Positions 1 through 7,647 of a DNA stretch of 64,000 nucleotides are shown in pieces. The stretch is from positions 1-64,000 of the forward strand of contig NZ_QUNR01000004.1 in assembly GCF_003387535.1 (NCBI RefSeq), written 5' to 3'. The notes under the pieces are model-generated. The model did not search any database. It worked only from the letters and a program-made list of their open reading frames with translations, and was not told where the DNA came from. Source of the stretch: Paraperlucidibaca baekdonensis. GTDB lineage: Bacteria; Pseudomonadota; Gammaproteobacteria; Pseudomonadales; Moraxellaceae. A program made the translations under genes and the position numbers. Numbering within the stretch: the stretch's first letter is position 1; every line of letters begins with the position of its first letter.

Positions 1-29
1 TCGTTGATGGGGGGTTTGTCCTTGCTCAT
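1..29 (-). CDS. Probable transposase, first codons only (cut by window edge)
   Basis: An ATG at 29-27 on the minus strand is preceded by GGAG with normal spacing and opens a frame to base 1, encoding MSKDKPPIN. It sits inside the putative insertion-sequence end, where the transposase of an IS256-type element would begin. Only nine codons are visible, so the assignment rests on context and not on any domain. Confidence 0.3.
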
Positions 30-95
30 GGTGTCTCCGGTCTGATGCGACAGTGTCGCTTGGTAGACCGGTTACACAAAGTCTAGGACACCCTC
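1..95 (-). mobile_element. Terminal part of an IS256-like insertion sequence (partial)
   Basis: The first ~95 bases look like the outer end of an insertion sequence reading leftward. On the minus strand, a terminal stretch starting near 95 (GGGTGTCCTAGACTTTGTGT) is followed about 60 bases later by a good ribosome site (GGAG, 38-35) and an ATG at 29 that stays open to the window edge (MSKDKPPIN). A GTGTCC...TTTGTGTAA end is the kind seen in IS256-family elements. The insertion interrupts an integrase coding sequence just after a conserved GTF. The other end, the target duplication and most of the transposase lie outside the window, so the family is an inference. Confidence 0.5.
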
Positions 96-270
96 CAAAA
101 GTGCCAACCTCTATCTCCGCGTTCATCTTTTTAGCTAGCCCTTCTACTAGCCGCTCATTGGCCTTGGTAGCTTTTAAGTTTGTCTGTGGTCGAACTCGAC
201 ATCCGCCAATACGCACATCAAATACAAACTTGCCCGTTTCTTTTCTTACTCGATAACTAACGTGTGCCAT
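94..270 (-). pseudogene. Tyrosine integrase, N-terminal arm-binding domain, disrupted
   Basis: The ATG at 270 overlaps the end of the upstream excisionase-like gene and has GGAGG just before it. The first ~58 residues (MAHVSYRVRKETGKF... ending KMNAEIEVGTF) match the N-terminal arm-DNA-binding region (DUF3596 type) of phage and island integrases, including the TKAN and EIE-GTF landmarks. After GTF the frame runs on to the window edge but becomes rich in Pro, His and Cys and loses all resemblance to an integrase, exactly where the putative insertion-sequence end begins. The catalytic domain is therefore separated from this fragment, or lies beyond the element. Site-specific recombination at the adjacent tRNA-Lys would be its original role. 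Confidence 0.6.
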
Positions 271-493
271 TTAATGCACCTCCTCTTGCCATTGGAATTG
301 CTGTGACTTTGTTAAAGCCACCCAGCATTTCTTTTTCAATGTTTTCCCAGATGTACAATTTTTTCTTACCTCCAAATGGTCTTACGAAGTGAATGCCCTC
401 TATCAAGAGCCTTGCGATGTGTCCGCGCGTAATTGTTTCTTTTGCGTAGGTAGTTCTGGTCGCTAACTCTTCTACTGTTATGTACTCGTGCAT
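257..493 (-). CDS. Excisionase-like small DNA-binding protein
   Basis: A 78-residue protein beginning MHEYITVEELA, with a predicted helix-turn-helix near residues 5-40 and a basic segment (FGGKKKLYIW) typical of the wing in excisionase/MerR-like folds. The start at 493 is preferred over the upstream ATG at 553: it has GAGGG upstream, and the 553 start lies inside an operator-like inverted repeat. The gene overlaps the integrase start by 14 bases, the usual xis-int arrangement. It would act as recombination directionality factor or as a transcriptional regulator of the element; the sequence cannot tell these apart. Confidence 0.55.
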   Translation of the reverse strand: MHEYITVEELATRTTYAKETITRGHIARLLIEGIHFVRPFGGKKKLYIWENIEKEMLGGFNKVTAIPMARGGALNGTR

Positions 494-533
494 GGTGATA
501 CCCTCGTCATCATTAATTGCTTGGTTTGAGAAA

Positions 534-616
534 ATGTTGCTTGTGAGCAACATTCACCACCTATAGTACGCAGTGTCTGCCGCGTGTCAACATAAATTAA
601 TGCTTTTGAGCAACAT
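534..616. promoter_or_regulatory. Operator-like repeats between divergent xis-like and repressor genes
   Basis: A perfect 8-bp inverted repeat, ATGTTGCT-TGTG-AGCAACAT, occupies 534-553. A second copy of AGCAACAT lies at 609-616, preceded by a partly matching left arm (ATGCTTTTG). GGCAACATG recurs around the start codon of the downstream regulator gene. The divergent gene layout and repeated dyads fit binding sites for the element's own Cro/CI-type regulator. The function is inferred from position and symmetry only. Confidence 0.5.
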
Positions 617-634
617 ATTCATACTGGAGGCAAC

Positions 635-868
635 ATGATACGGTTCCGGCTGCGCGAGCTGATGGCTGATAAAGGCTTTGCGGAGAAGAGATTGGTGACG
701 ATGGGGGAGGTTGCGGAAGCGACGGGCCTTAACAGAAGTACGCTGACAAAAATTGCCAACACTCATGACTACAACTGCACTAGCGAAGTTATAGACAAGC
801 TTTGTACTTACTTTGATTGTGAGATTTCAGACTTGATGGTTCACATCAAAGAGAACAAAGAGGCTTAA
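635..868 (+). CDS. Cro/CI-type helix-turn-helix regulator
   Basis: A 77-residue protein with the layout of short single-domain XRE/Cro regulators. It starts MIRFRLRELM, has a helix-turn-helix around residues 25-45 (MGEVAEATGLNRSTLTKIAN) and ends with the helix CTYFDCEISDLM. ACTGGAGG precedes the ATG. It is divergent from the excisionase-like and integrase genes and faces repeated AGCAACAT dyads, so it probably represses the element's recombination genes and itself. Its lower GC content compared with the chromosome to the right is consistent with acquired DNA. Confidence 0.7.
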   Translation: MIRFRLRELMADKGFAEKRLVTMGEVAEATGLNRSTLTKIANTHDYNCTSEVIDKLCTYFDCEISDLMVHIKENKEA

Positions 869-960
869 AGCTGAGTAAGAAAGGGCTGTGCCTCTAAAAA
901 CCAATTGGTCGAGGCATGGCTAATTTATTGAAGGTTGATTTTTAGTGCGCTAACAGGATC

Positions 961-990
961 GGGCACAAAAGAGGCACAAAAAGGGCACAA
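961..990. repeat. Three direct GGCACAAA repeats, possible integrase arm sites
   Basis: The motif GGCACAAA occurs three times with a spacing of 10-11 bp (GGGCACAAAA, GAGGCACAAA, AAGGGCACAA). The repeats lie in the non-coding space between the regulator gene and the tRNA-Lys 3' end. Helically phased short direct repeats near an attachment site are typical of arm-type sites bound by the N-terminal domain of tyrosine integrases, and such a domain is encoded at 94-270. Confidence 0.4.
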
Positions 991-1000
991 ATCACAGGCA

Positions 1001-1033
1001 AAAAAAAGACGCTCATCAGAGCGTCTTTTTTTC
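1001..1033. terminator. Bidirectional rho-independent terminator
   Basis: A perfect 8-bp stem AGACGCTC / GAGCGTCT with an ATCA loop (1007-1026) is flanked by A7 on the left and T7 on the right, so it can end transcripts from both sides. It would serve the leftward tRNA-Lys transcript and any rightward read-through from the island regulator. Confidence 0.85.
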
Positions 1034-1054
1034 GTTGATAAATCAACAGTGTAG

Positions 1055-1130
1055 TGGTGGGTCGTCCGCGACTCGAACGCGGGACCAATTGGTTAAAAGC
1101 CAACTGCTCTACCAACTGAGCTAACGACCC
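1055..1130 (-). tRNA. tRNA-Lys (anticodon TTT)
   Basis: A complete cloverleaf on the minus strand: acceptor GGGTCGT / ACGACCC, D arm with AGCTCAGTTGGTAGAGC, anticodon loop CTTTTAA giving anticodon TTT, T arm with GTTCGAGTC, discriminator A and an encoded CCA (1055-1057). The 3' end faces the putative integrated element, the usual geometry when a tRNA gene serves as an integration site. Confidence 0.95.
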
Positions 1131-1168
1131 AAATGCTTAACAAGGCATACCCTGTGCGAGCGAGGCGT

Positions 1169-1197
1169 AGTTTAGGGGCACACCCGCCCAAGGGCAA
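1169..1197 (-). promoter_or_regulatory. Sigma-70 promoter of tRNA-Lys
   Basis: On the minus strand, TTGCCC (-35) and TAAACT (-10) are separated by exactly 17 bp. A G/C-rich discriminator follows and transcription would start about 30 bases before the tRNA. The same -10 hexamer and spacing occur in the tRNA-Ala promoter at 58887-58915. Confidence 0.65.
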
Positions 1198-1217
1198 TAC
1201 CGTTTGCGTTTAACTGC

Positions 1218-2795
1218 TCAAGTTTTTACCAGTTTTTGTGTTTTTTCTTGGCGCACAATCGCGCGAACCTCGGCCTCGTGCCAATTATGCGCTTTGCGTT
1301 GGCGTAAATGTGCGATGCAGCGCTCGAGCGTGATGCTGATTTGCGACTGTGTACGAATCTGGTCGATCTTCGGCCACGTGGCGCGCTCACCTTGCTGGCG
1401 GAACCAAATCACTGATTCTTTCGTGGGGTTTTGCAGCATGTGCTTGTAATGCTCACGCGTATAACCGTTTGGTGCGATGGTGGCATCGCCATGATAGCTC
1501 TGCGAAATCATGGTGTAGGCGTGGCTGAGCATTTGCCGCAAGACTTCATTACGCGAGTTGTCGTGAATGGTTTGTAAGGTGCCCATGCCGAGCATGCGTG
1601 CTTGGGTTTTGAGGATGCGCTTGGGCAGCGAGCTGATATTGGCCTTGCCCGAGCGGCGCTGCTCCGACGCCAGTAGCGGCACAATATGCGGATTAACTTG
1701 GCTAGCAATAAAGTAATTCACATTGTACAGCCGCATCAGGCGGCGGCGTGGCATGTCGCTGCGCATGGAACCATCGACCCAACGCTCCAGCGGCATATAG
1801 GGCTGGTGCGAGCCATCGGCGGCTTTCGTGGTCAGCGTGACGGGTGGAAATAGCACAGGCACCGCGCAAGAGGCCAGTACCGCGCTCCAGACCAACAAAT
1901 ACGGCGAAGTAAGCTCGTTCATCAGGCGTGATTTTTGGTTCGTGCCCACCGGCGAAATGCTCACATTGATGTGGCGGCCGGTTTTCTCGAAGGCCTCTTG
2001 GAAGCTCATCTCACCGACATTTTGGCGTATGAACGTTTCCAATTGCTTCTGATTGGCAAAGCCTTTGCCACGCAGGCCATCGCTGATTTTGTTCCAGCTC
2101 CAGGCATGCTTATAGAGCGCATCGCCATCATAAAATGGCTCCATTTCTTCGCGCGTGTGGGTGCCGAGCATGGAGGCGACGAGCGAGCCGGCACTGGAGC
2201 CTGAAATGACAGTGGGTAATAAGCCGTGCTCATCGAGCGCTTTGCAAACGCCAATGTGGAACATGCCAAGTGTGGCGCCACCGGAGAGCTGCAGAGCGGG
2301 GCGGCCGAAGCTGCTTAAAATATCTTCAAACAGTGCCAGCTTTTCGTCATTGCTTAAGTGTTCAATGTCGGCATCGCAGAGATATTCCATGCTCGCGCAG
2401 ACTTGCGAGACAAAGTCTTCAATGAGGCGCTTGGTGCCCACATGCGTGCGCGTGAACAGCATGGGATTACCCATATTGCCGAGATCGTGATGCAGGCCTT
2501 CGCGCAGCGCGCGGATCAACATTTTATGGTTATGCGTGGCCTGCCACTGACGCAGCGTGAGCAGCCGATCGCGCAATAGCTCGTGGTGATAATGGCTAGA
2601 AGCCGTCTCAATTTTCCATAAGTCGAAGCCCGTGAGGGCGTCGAGCTCTAATGAAGTTTCGCGCCACTCGCCATAGCTGCTGGCTTGTTCACGGGCGGCT
2701 TTCAGACGACTGATTTTCGGGTTGATGGCCATAATCGCGTACAGTACCGACAAATATAAAGCGTCGATGCTACCATGCGTCGAGCCCTTGTTCAC
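1218..2795 (-). CDS. Patatin-like phospholipase with DUF3336 N-terminal domain
   Basis: A 525-residue serine lipase or acyl hydrolase. The N-terminal ~150 residues match the DUF3336 region found before patatin domains in TGL3/4/5-like lipases. The patatin core follows with a glycine-rich oxyanion motif (SGGATLGMFHIG, from about residue 171), nucleophile motif GSSAG (Ser201) and the Asp of a DGS motif (WVDGSMRSDMP, around residue 345), giving the Ser-Asp dyad. No signal peptide is visible, so a cytosolic or membrane-associated role on acylglycerols or phospholipids is likely. The ATG at 2795 is the longest start; a second Met at residue 22 is possible. The gene is divergent from the M16 protease gene with a short shared upstream region. 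Confidence 0.85.
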   Translation of the reverse strand: MNKGSTHGSIDALYLSVLYAIMAINPKISRLKAAREQASSYGEWRETSLELDALTGFDLWKIETASSHYHHELLRDRLLTLRQWQATHNHKMLIRALREGLHHDLGNMGNPMLFTRTHVGTKRLIEDFVSQVCASMEYLCDADIEHLSNDEKLALFEDILSSFGRPALQLSGGATLGMFHIGVCKALDEHGLLPTVISGSSAGSLVASMLGTHTREEMEPFYDGDALYKHAWSWNKISDGLRGKGFANQKQLETFIRQNVGEMSFQEAFEKTGRHINVSISPVGTNQKSRLMNELTSPYLLVWSAVLASCAVPVLFPPVTLTTKAADGSHQPYMPLERWVDGSMRSDMPRRRLMRLYNVNYFIASQVNPHIVPLLASEQRRSGKANISSLPKRILKTQARMLGMGTLQTIHDNSRNEVLRQMLSHAYTMISQSYHGDATIAPNGYTREHYKHMLQNPTKESVIWFRQQGERATWPKIDQIRTQSQISITLERCIAHLRQRKAHNWHEAEVRAIVRQEKTQKLVKT

Positions 2796-2864
2796 CCGTG
2801 CTGAGCAGCAAAAAAGGCATGCTGCTGTAGGTTATTTGTCACGATAATTTCTTTGGAGGCTGCG

Positions 2865-5846
2865 TTGAATTCATCTGTCACTGCTATTGCTGAGCGCCCC
2901 CCGTTGGCCAGTAAGTCTGTGCCCTCGGCTTTGTCCGCACACGATGCATTCGAATGCTTGCGTGTCGTTGAGTTACCGCACTTGCAGGCCACATTTGCCG
3001 AATATCGCCACCGCGTCACCGGCGCGCGGCATTTGCATTTAGCCGCCGATAATCCCGAGAATGTATTTTTAGTGGCGTTTAAAACCATGCCCGAAGACTC
3101 GCGCGGCGTGGCGCATATTCTCGAGCACACAGCATTGTGCGGCTCAGAAAAATACCCCGTGCGCGACCCCTTCTTTTTAATGATCCGTCGCTCGTTAAAC
3201 ACCTTTATGAATGCCTTTACGGCGAGTGACTGGACGGCTTACCCATTTGCCAGCACCAATAAGCAAGATTTCGATAACCTGCTCAGCGTGTACTTAGACG
3301 CCGCTTTTTTTCCGCACCTCGATGCCTTGGATTTCGCCCAAGAAGGCATTCGCCGCGAGTTTGCCAGCGCCGACGACGATGCCGCGCTGGTCTATAAAGG
3401 TGTGGTGTTTAACGAAATGAAGGGTGCCATGAGCTCGGCTTATAGCGTGCTCTACGAGACCGTCAATCAGTTTCTCTTTCCAACCACTACGTATCACAAC
3501 AACTCCGGCGGTGATCCGGCGCACATTCCAGACCTCACACACGATGACCTGCTGGCCTTTCATCGCCGTCATTACCATCCCTCCAATGCCGTGTTTATGA
3601 CCTTTGGCGATGAGTCCGTGCTGAGCTTGCAAACGCGCTTTCAAGCACAGGCCTTGGCGCGCTTTGATGATGTTGCAACGCCTGTATTAGGCCGCGATGA
3701 AAAGCGCCTTGTGGCACCGCTGTGCGTGGACACGGCGTATGCGCCTGAAAGCGTTGAAGGCCCTCAAACACATCATGTCATGGGCTGGTTGCTGGGCTCG
3801 GCAAGCGACACCGATGCGCGTTTTGAGGCGCACCTTTTAAGCGGGGTGCTGCTGGAGAACTCCGCGTCACCCTTGCGAGCGGCGCTCGAAACCAGTGCCC
3901 TTGGTCAAGCGCCATCGGGGCTTTGCGGCGTAGATGACAATAGCCGCGAAATGACGTTTTTGTGCGGCTTAGAAGGCTCAGAGCCTGAGCACGCCGCGAC
4001 CGTTGAAGCGATGATTTTGGCCACATTGACGCAGGTGGCGCGTGATGGCGTACCACTCGCCGATGTGGAGGCAGTCCTGCATCAGTTTGAGTTAAGTCAG
4101 CGTGAAATTGGTGGTGACAGCTACCCCTACGGCCTGCAGTTACTGCTTAATGGCCTGAGCCCGGCGTTACAAGAGGCCGATCCCGTAGCCGTATGGCAGG
4201 TTGAGCCGGCCTTAGCGCGTCTGCGCGAACTCATTAAAGACCCACGCTTTGTACCCAATTTAGTGCAAAAGCTGCTGCTCGATAATCCACATCGTGTGCG
4301 TCTGACGCTACGCCCCGATGCCCATTTGTCCGCTCGCCGCGATGCGCTTGAAGCCAGCCAGCTTGCCGCTGAGCGTGCGCAATTAACGCCAGCCGATTGT
4401 GCCGCGATTCGCGAGCAAACCGAGGCATTGCTGCGTCGCCAAAATGAAGCGCCCAACACCGACGTGCTACCGAAAGTCACGTTGGCGGATGTGCCGGTGC
4501 AAGCCAAGGCATTGACCGATGAGCGCGCACCCGTATTCAGCACCCTGGCCGAGCACCCCTTAACGCGTTATGCGCAAGGCACCAATGGCCTGTATTACCA
4601 GCAAATCGTCATCGATTTGCCGGCATTCTCGCCGCGCCAAACTCAACTTTTACCGCTCTACACCACGGTGTTTGCCGAGCTGGGTGCGGGCTCGCACGAC
4701 TACAAAGCCCTGCAGCAGCGCCAAAGTGCCGTTACCGGCGGCCTGCGCATGAGCTTATCAGCACGCACAACGCGCACGAATGCCGAACAAGCGCAGGCGC
4801 ACTTGATCGTCAGCGGCAAAGCATTGAGCTATAACCAAGACGCCTTTCAGCAGCTCGTCGATGAGAGTTTATTTGCCCAACGCTTCGATGAAACTGCCCG
4901 CATCGGTGAGCTCCTAGCCCAGTTAAAAGGCCGCTTAGAAGGCAGTATTACAGGCCAAGGTCATGCCTTAGCCATGGGCGCGGCTTCTCGCTCAATGAGC
5001 GCGCTGGCGGCGTTTCAGCAGCGCCATGGTGGCCTTTTTGGCATTCGTTTTTTACGCGAGCTGCATGCCAGCGCCGCCACACCCGAGGCGCTCAATGCCT
5101 TAGCGCAAGAGCTGGCTGCTATGCATCAGCTGGTGCTCTCCATGCCGCGCCAATTACTCATGATTGCCGAGCCTGAGGTGTTAACGCAGGCCATTGAAAG
5201 TGCGCAGCCATTATGGGCGATGCGGCGCACAGGCAGTGCCGAGCCGATGACGTGGCCCACGGCGAGCGAGCGGGTCAATGAGGCGTGGCTAACGCAAACG
5301 CAGGTGCATTTTTGTGCGCGTGCGTATCCGGCCGTACCCAGTGGTCATGCCGATGCCCCTGCGTTGATGGCGCTCGGCGGTATTTTGCGCAATGGCTTTT
5401 TGCATCGAGCCATTCGTGAGCAGGGCGGCGCTTACGGTGGCGGCGCCAGCTATGACGCCAATAGCTGCGCGTTTCGCTTCTTTTCCTACCGCGACCCGCG
5501 CCTGGCCGAGACCTTGGCCGATTTCGACGCCAGCCTCGACTGGCTACACAGTCAGCCGCTGCCTGCGTCGGCTTTAGAGGAGGTATTGTTAGGCTTATTT
5601 GCCGATCTCGATAAGCCCATGTCGCCAGCTGGCGAGGCGCGTCAAGATTTCCATCAGCAGCTTTATGGCCGTCGCCTAGCTGACCGTCAGGCATTACGCG
5701 AGAAGCTCTTGACGCTGACGCCCGAGGACATCGTGCGCGTGGCGCGCGAGTATCTGCAGCCGGAGCTCGCGCACACAGCGGTTATTGCGCCCATGGCAGC
5801 GGCTGAGCAAGTTGCGGCATTGGGCATGACGATACAAAAGCTGTAA
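2865..5846 (+). CDS. M16C insulinase-family zinc metalloprotease (PreP-like)
   Basis: A 993-residue protein with the full two-half clam-shell layout of presequence-protease-type (M16C) peptidases. The inverted zinc motif HILEH is at residues 84-88, and a downstream glutamate in FNEMKG (about residue 184) is the third zinc ligand. The middle carries the M16C-associated linker region and the C-terminal half is inactive-like, with an RNGFLHRAIREQGGAYGGG-type substrate segment. No clear signal peptide is seen. The family degrades unstructured peptides. I place the start at TTG 2865 because GGAGG ends five bases before it; an upstream in-frame TTG at 2853 overlaps that ribosome site. Confidence 0.88.
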   Translation: MNSSVTAIAERPPLASKSVPSALSAHDAFECLRVVELPHLQATFAEYRHRVTGARHLHLAADNPENVFLVAFKTMPEDSRGVAHILEHTALCGSEKYPVRDPFFLMIRRSLNTFMNAFTASDWTAYPFASTNKQDFDNLLSVYLDAAFFPHLDALDFAQEGIRREFASADDDAALVYKGVVFNEMKGAMSSAYSVLYETVNQFLFPTTTYHNNSGGDPAHIPDLTHDDLLAFHRRHYHPSNAVFMTFGDESVLSLQTRFQAQALARFDDVATPVLGRDEKRLVAPLCVDTAYAPESVEGPQTHHVMGWLLGSASDTDARFEAHLLSGVLLENSASPLRAALETSALGQAPSGLCGVDDNSREMTFLCGLEGSEPEHAATVEAMILATLTQVARDGVPLADVEAVLHQFELSQREIGGDSYPYGLQLLLNGLSPALQEADPVAVWQVEPALARLRELIKDPRFVPNLVQKLLLDNPHRVRLTLRPDAHLSARRDALEASQLAAERAQLTPADCAAIREQTEALLRRQNEAPNTDVLPKVTLADVPVQAKALTDERAPVFSTLAEHPLTRYAQGTNGLYYQQIVIDLPAFSPRQTQLLPLYTTVFAELGAGSHDYKALQQRQSAVTGGLRMSLSARTTRTNAEQAQAHLIVSGKALSYNQDAFQQLVDESLFAQRFDETARIGELLAQLKGRLEGSITGQGHALAMGAASRSMSALAAFQQRHGGLFGIRFLRELHASAATPEALNALAQELAAMHQLVLSMPRQLLMIAEPEVLTQAIESAQPLWAMRRTGSAEPMTWPTASERVNEAWLTQTQVHFCARAYPAVPSGHADAPALMALGGILRNGFLHRAIREQGGAYGGGASYDANSCAFRFFSYRDPRLAETLADFDASLDWLHSQPLPASALEEVLLGLFADLDKPMSPAGEARQDFHQQLYGRRLADRQALREKLLTLTPEDIVRVAREYLQPELAHTAVIAPMAAAEQVAALGMTIQKL

Positions 5847-5926
5847 TTCGGCGAGCTTTCTACCAACCCAAACACCGCTGCTGGCGCTGCACGATACGCG
5901 CGCCGGCAGCACAGAGGAGTGCGGCA

Positions 5927-6766
5927 ATGACGCAATCAACGCGACCGCTGGTGCATTTTGGTCATGCCAATGGTTTTCCCAGCGGCAGTTACGGGGCGTT
6001 TTTCGAGGCCCTCGGTGACGACATCGATATTATTGCTATCCCCAAGCTTGGTCATAATCCACGCTATGCGATTGCGCCAAACTGGCATGGCCTGGGTGAT
6101 GAGCTCGCTGACTCCGTTCGGTCACAGGCCGATGGCCGCCCGGTGATCGCCCTTGGCCATTCGCTCGGCGGCATGTGCTCGTTGATCGCCGCACATCGCG
6201 ACCCGAACCTATTTCAAGGCATCATCTTGATGGACCCGGCGACCATTAACCCACTAGCAGGAATGTTCATGGGCATGATGAAAGCCATTGGCCAGATTGA
6301 TCGCATCACGCCGGCTGGGCGCAGCAAAGGGCGACGTGCGAGCTGGCCGAGCGCGCAAGCGATGCACGATTCATTACGCCATAAAGGCCTGTTTAAAGCC
6401 TTTAGCGATGACAGTTTCCAGTGTTATATGACCCATGGTTTAGTGCCCGATGGTGACGGCGTGCGCTTGGCATTCGAGCCCGAGCGCGAGGTTGAGATGT
6501 TTCGTCATACGCCGAGCGATTCCTGGCGTTATTGGCGACCATTGGCCATTCCGCGGGTGGTGATGACTGGCGCCAGTAGCGAATTTTTACGCAGCGGCAA
6601 TATGGCGAAATTGGCGAAGGCCCAAGGCGTGCCGCTAGAGATCACGCTGGGCGATCACATGTTTCCATTAGAACAGCCGGCGCAAACGGCGGCGCGTGTG
6701 CGGGAACATATTTTCGCGATCCATGCCGGCACGCATAGCAGCCAGCCACGCCATCGCGCGTCATGA
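5927..6766 (+). CDS. Alpha/beta-hydrolase fold protein
   Basis: A 279-residue hydrolase. It has the oxyanion region HFGHANGFPSG near residue 10, nucleophile elbow GHSLGG (Ser79), and a late GDHMFPLEQP segment supplying the catalytic His. A strongly helical lid lies around residues 105-165. No signal peptide is visible. AGAGGAG precedes the ATG. Its end overlaps the next hydrolase gene by four bases (ATGA), so the two are translationally coupled and may act on related esters. The substrate cannot be read from the sequence. Confidence 0.8.
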   Translation: MTQSTRPLVHFGHANGFPSGSYGAFFEALGDDIDIIAIPKLGHNPRYAIAPNWHGLGDELADSVRSQADGRPVIALGHSLGGMCSLIAAHRDPNLFQGIILMDPATINPLAGMFMGMMKAIGQIDRITPAGRSKGRRASWPSAQAMHDSLRHKGLFKAFSDDSFQCYMTHGLVPDGDGVRLAFEPEREVEMFRHTPSDSWRYWRPLAIPRVVMTGASSEFLRSGNMAKLAKAQGVPLEITLGDHMFPLEQPAQTAARVREHIFAIHAGTHSSQPRHRAS

Positions 6767-7647
6767 GCGAGTATCGTATTAGCCAAGCTTGGGGTCGTGG
6801 CGAGCTAGCCGTGAAAATTTGGCCTGGATCTGAAGCGGCGCTGCCCATTTTGGCCGTGCATGGCTGGATGGATAATGCCGGCACGTTTAATGAGCTAGCG
6901 CCGCGGCTGCGCGGTCATGCCATCCACGCACTTGATTTACCAGGTCACGGCTTAAGCGATCCGCGCCCGGCGGGCATGCGTTATCACAATGCCGATTTCC
7001 TCGACGATATTTATGCTGCCATGGCGCATATTGCGCCCAATAATGGCCCGCTGATCCTGCTCGGACATTCGCTTGGCGCGGGGCTGTTAATGCTCATCGC
7101 GGGGATTTTTCCAGAGCGCGTGAAGGCACTGATATTGATCGATGGCCTGGGGCCGATTTCAGCCGATCCCGCCAATTACGCACGTGATACGCGCGCGGCG
7201 ATAGAAAATTTAGCGACTTATAATCCGAGCCGAAAGCCGATTGCTGATATTGACCAGGCTGTGGCGGCACGCCGTCACGGTGTCGCGGGCATGCTCAGTG
7301 AGCGCGCTTCACGCGCCTTGTGCGAACGTGCATTGAGGCAAACAGCGGCCGGCGAGCTGCGTTGGCGCACCGATAAGCGCCTGCGCTTAAATTCATTGAT
7401 GCGCTATAGCGAAGCGCAAGTTTTGGCCTGCATTGATGCCATTACGGCGCCGTGTCTGCTGATTACCGGCGATCAAGGCCTGCCCAATACGCTGGGAAAA
7501 AATCAACCGCGATACGCGCAGCGCCTAGCGCATTTCAAACAGCTTGAGCAGGTGGCGCTCGAAGGCGGTCATCATTTGCATCTCGATGACTGCCCCGAGC
7601 GCGTAGCCGATGCCATTAACGCATTTTTAGCCGCGCAAGGCGGTTAA
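6763..7647 (+). CDS. Alpha/beta-hydrolase fold protein (SERHL-like)
   Basis: A 294-residue hydrolase with AVHGWMDNAGTF (oxyanion region, residues ~32-42), DLPGHGLSD, nucleophile elbow GHSLGAG (Ser103) and a C-terminal GGHHLHLDDCPE containing the catalytic His. The HGWMDN-LPGHGLSD pattern resembles serine-hydrolase-like (SERHL) and esterase proteins of proteobacteria. It overlaps the upstream hydrolase gene (ATGA). Its last 21 bases overlap the end of the convergent flavin monooxygenase gene. Confidence 0.82.
   Translation: MSEYRISQAWGRGELAVKIWPGSEAALPILAVHGWMDNAGTFNELAPRLRGHAIHALDLPGHGLSDPRPAGMRYHNADFLDDIYAAMAHIAPNNGPLILLGHSLGAGLLMLIAGIFPERVKALILIDGLGPISADPANYARDTRAAIENLATYNPSRKPIADIDQAVAARRHGVAGMLSERASRALCERALRQTAAGELRWRTDKRLRLNSLMRYSEAQVLACIDAITAPCLLITGDQGLPNTLGKNQPRYAQRLAHFKQLEQVALEGGHHLHLDDCPERVADAINAFLAAQGG

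Noticed and set aside
53-256. Plus-strand frame of 67 codons over the integrase fragment
   Set aside because: It lies opposite the integrase N-terminus, which has recognisable family residues, a ribosome site and the normal xis-int overlap.
494-553. Longer start for the excisionase-like gene at 553
   Set aside because: The added 20 residues (MLLTSNIFSNQ...) overlap the operator-like dyad, while the start at 493 has a good ribosome site.
899-910. AACCAATTGGTC matching 12 bases of the tRNA-Lys anticodon region as an att core
   Set aside because: The core CCAATTGG is palindromic, so a chance match is easy, and both copies lie on the same side in a way that does not fit attL/attR.
1-1050. Intact prophage or defence island
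   Set aside because: Only an integrase fragment, an excisionase-like gene and a regulator are visible; no structural phage, restriction, toxin-antitoxin or CRISPR genes are present in the window.
2792-3202. 136-codon minus-strand frame at the start of the M16 gene
   Set aside because: It is a shadow of the protease frame; no domain, and the opposite strand has a clear zinc protease.
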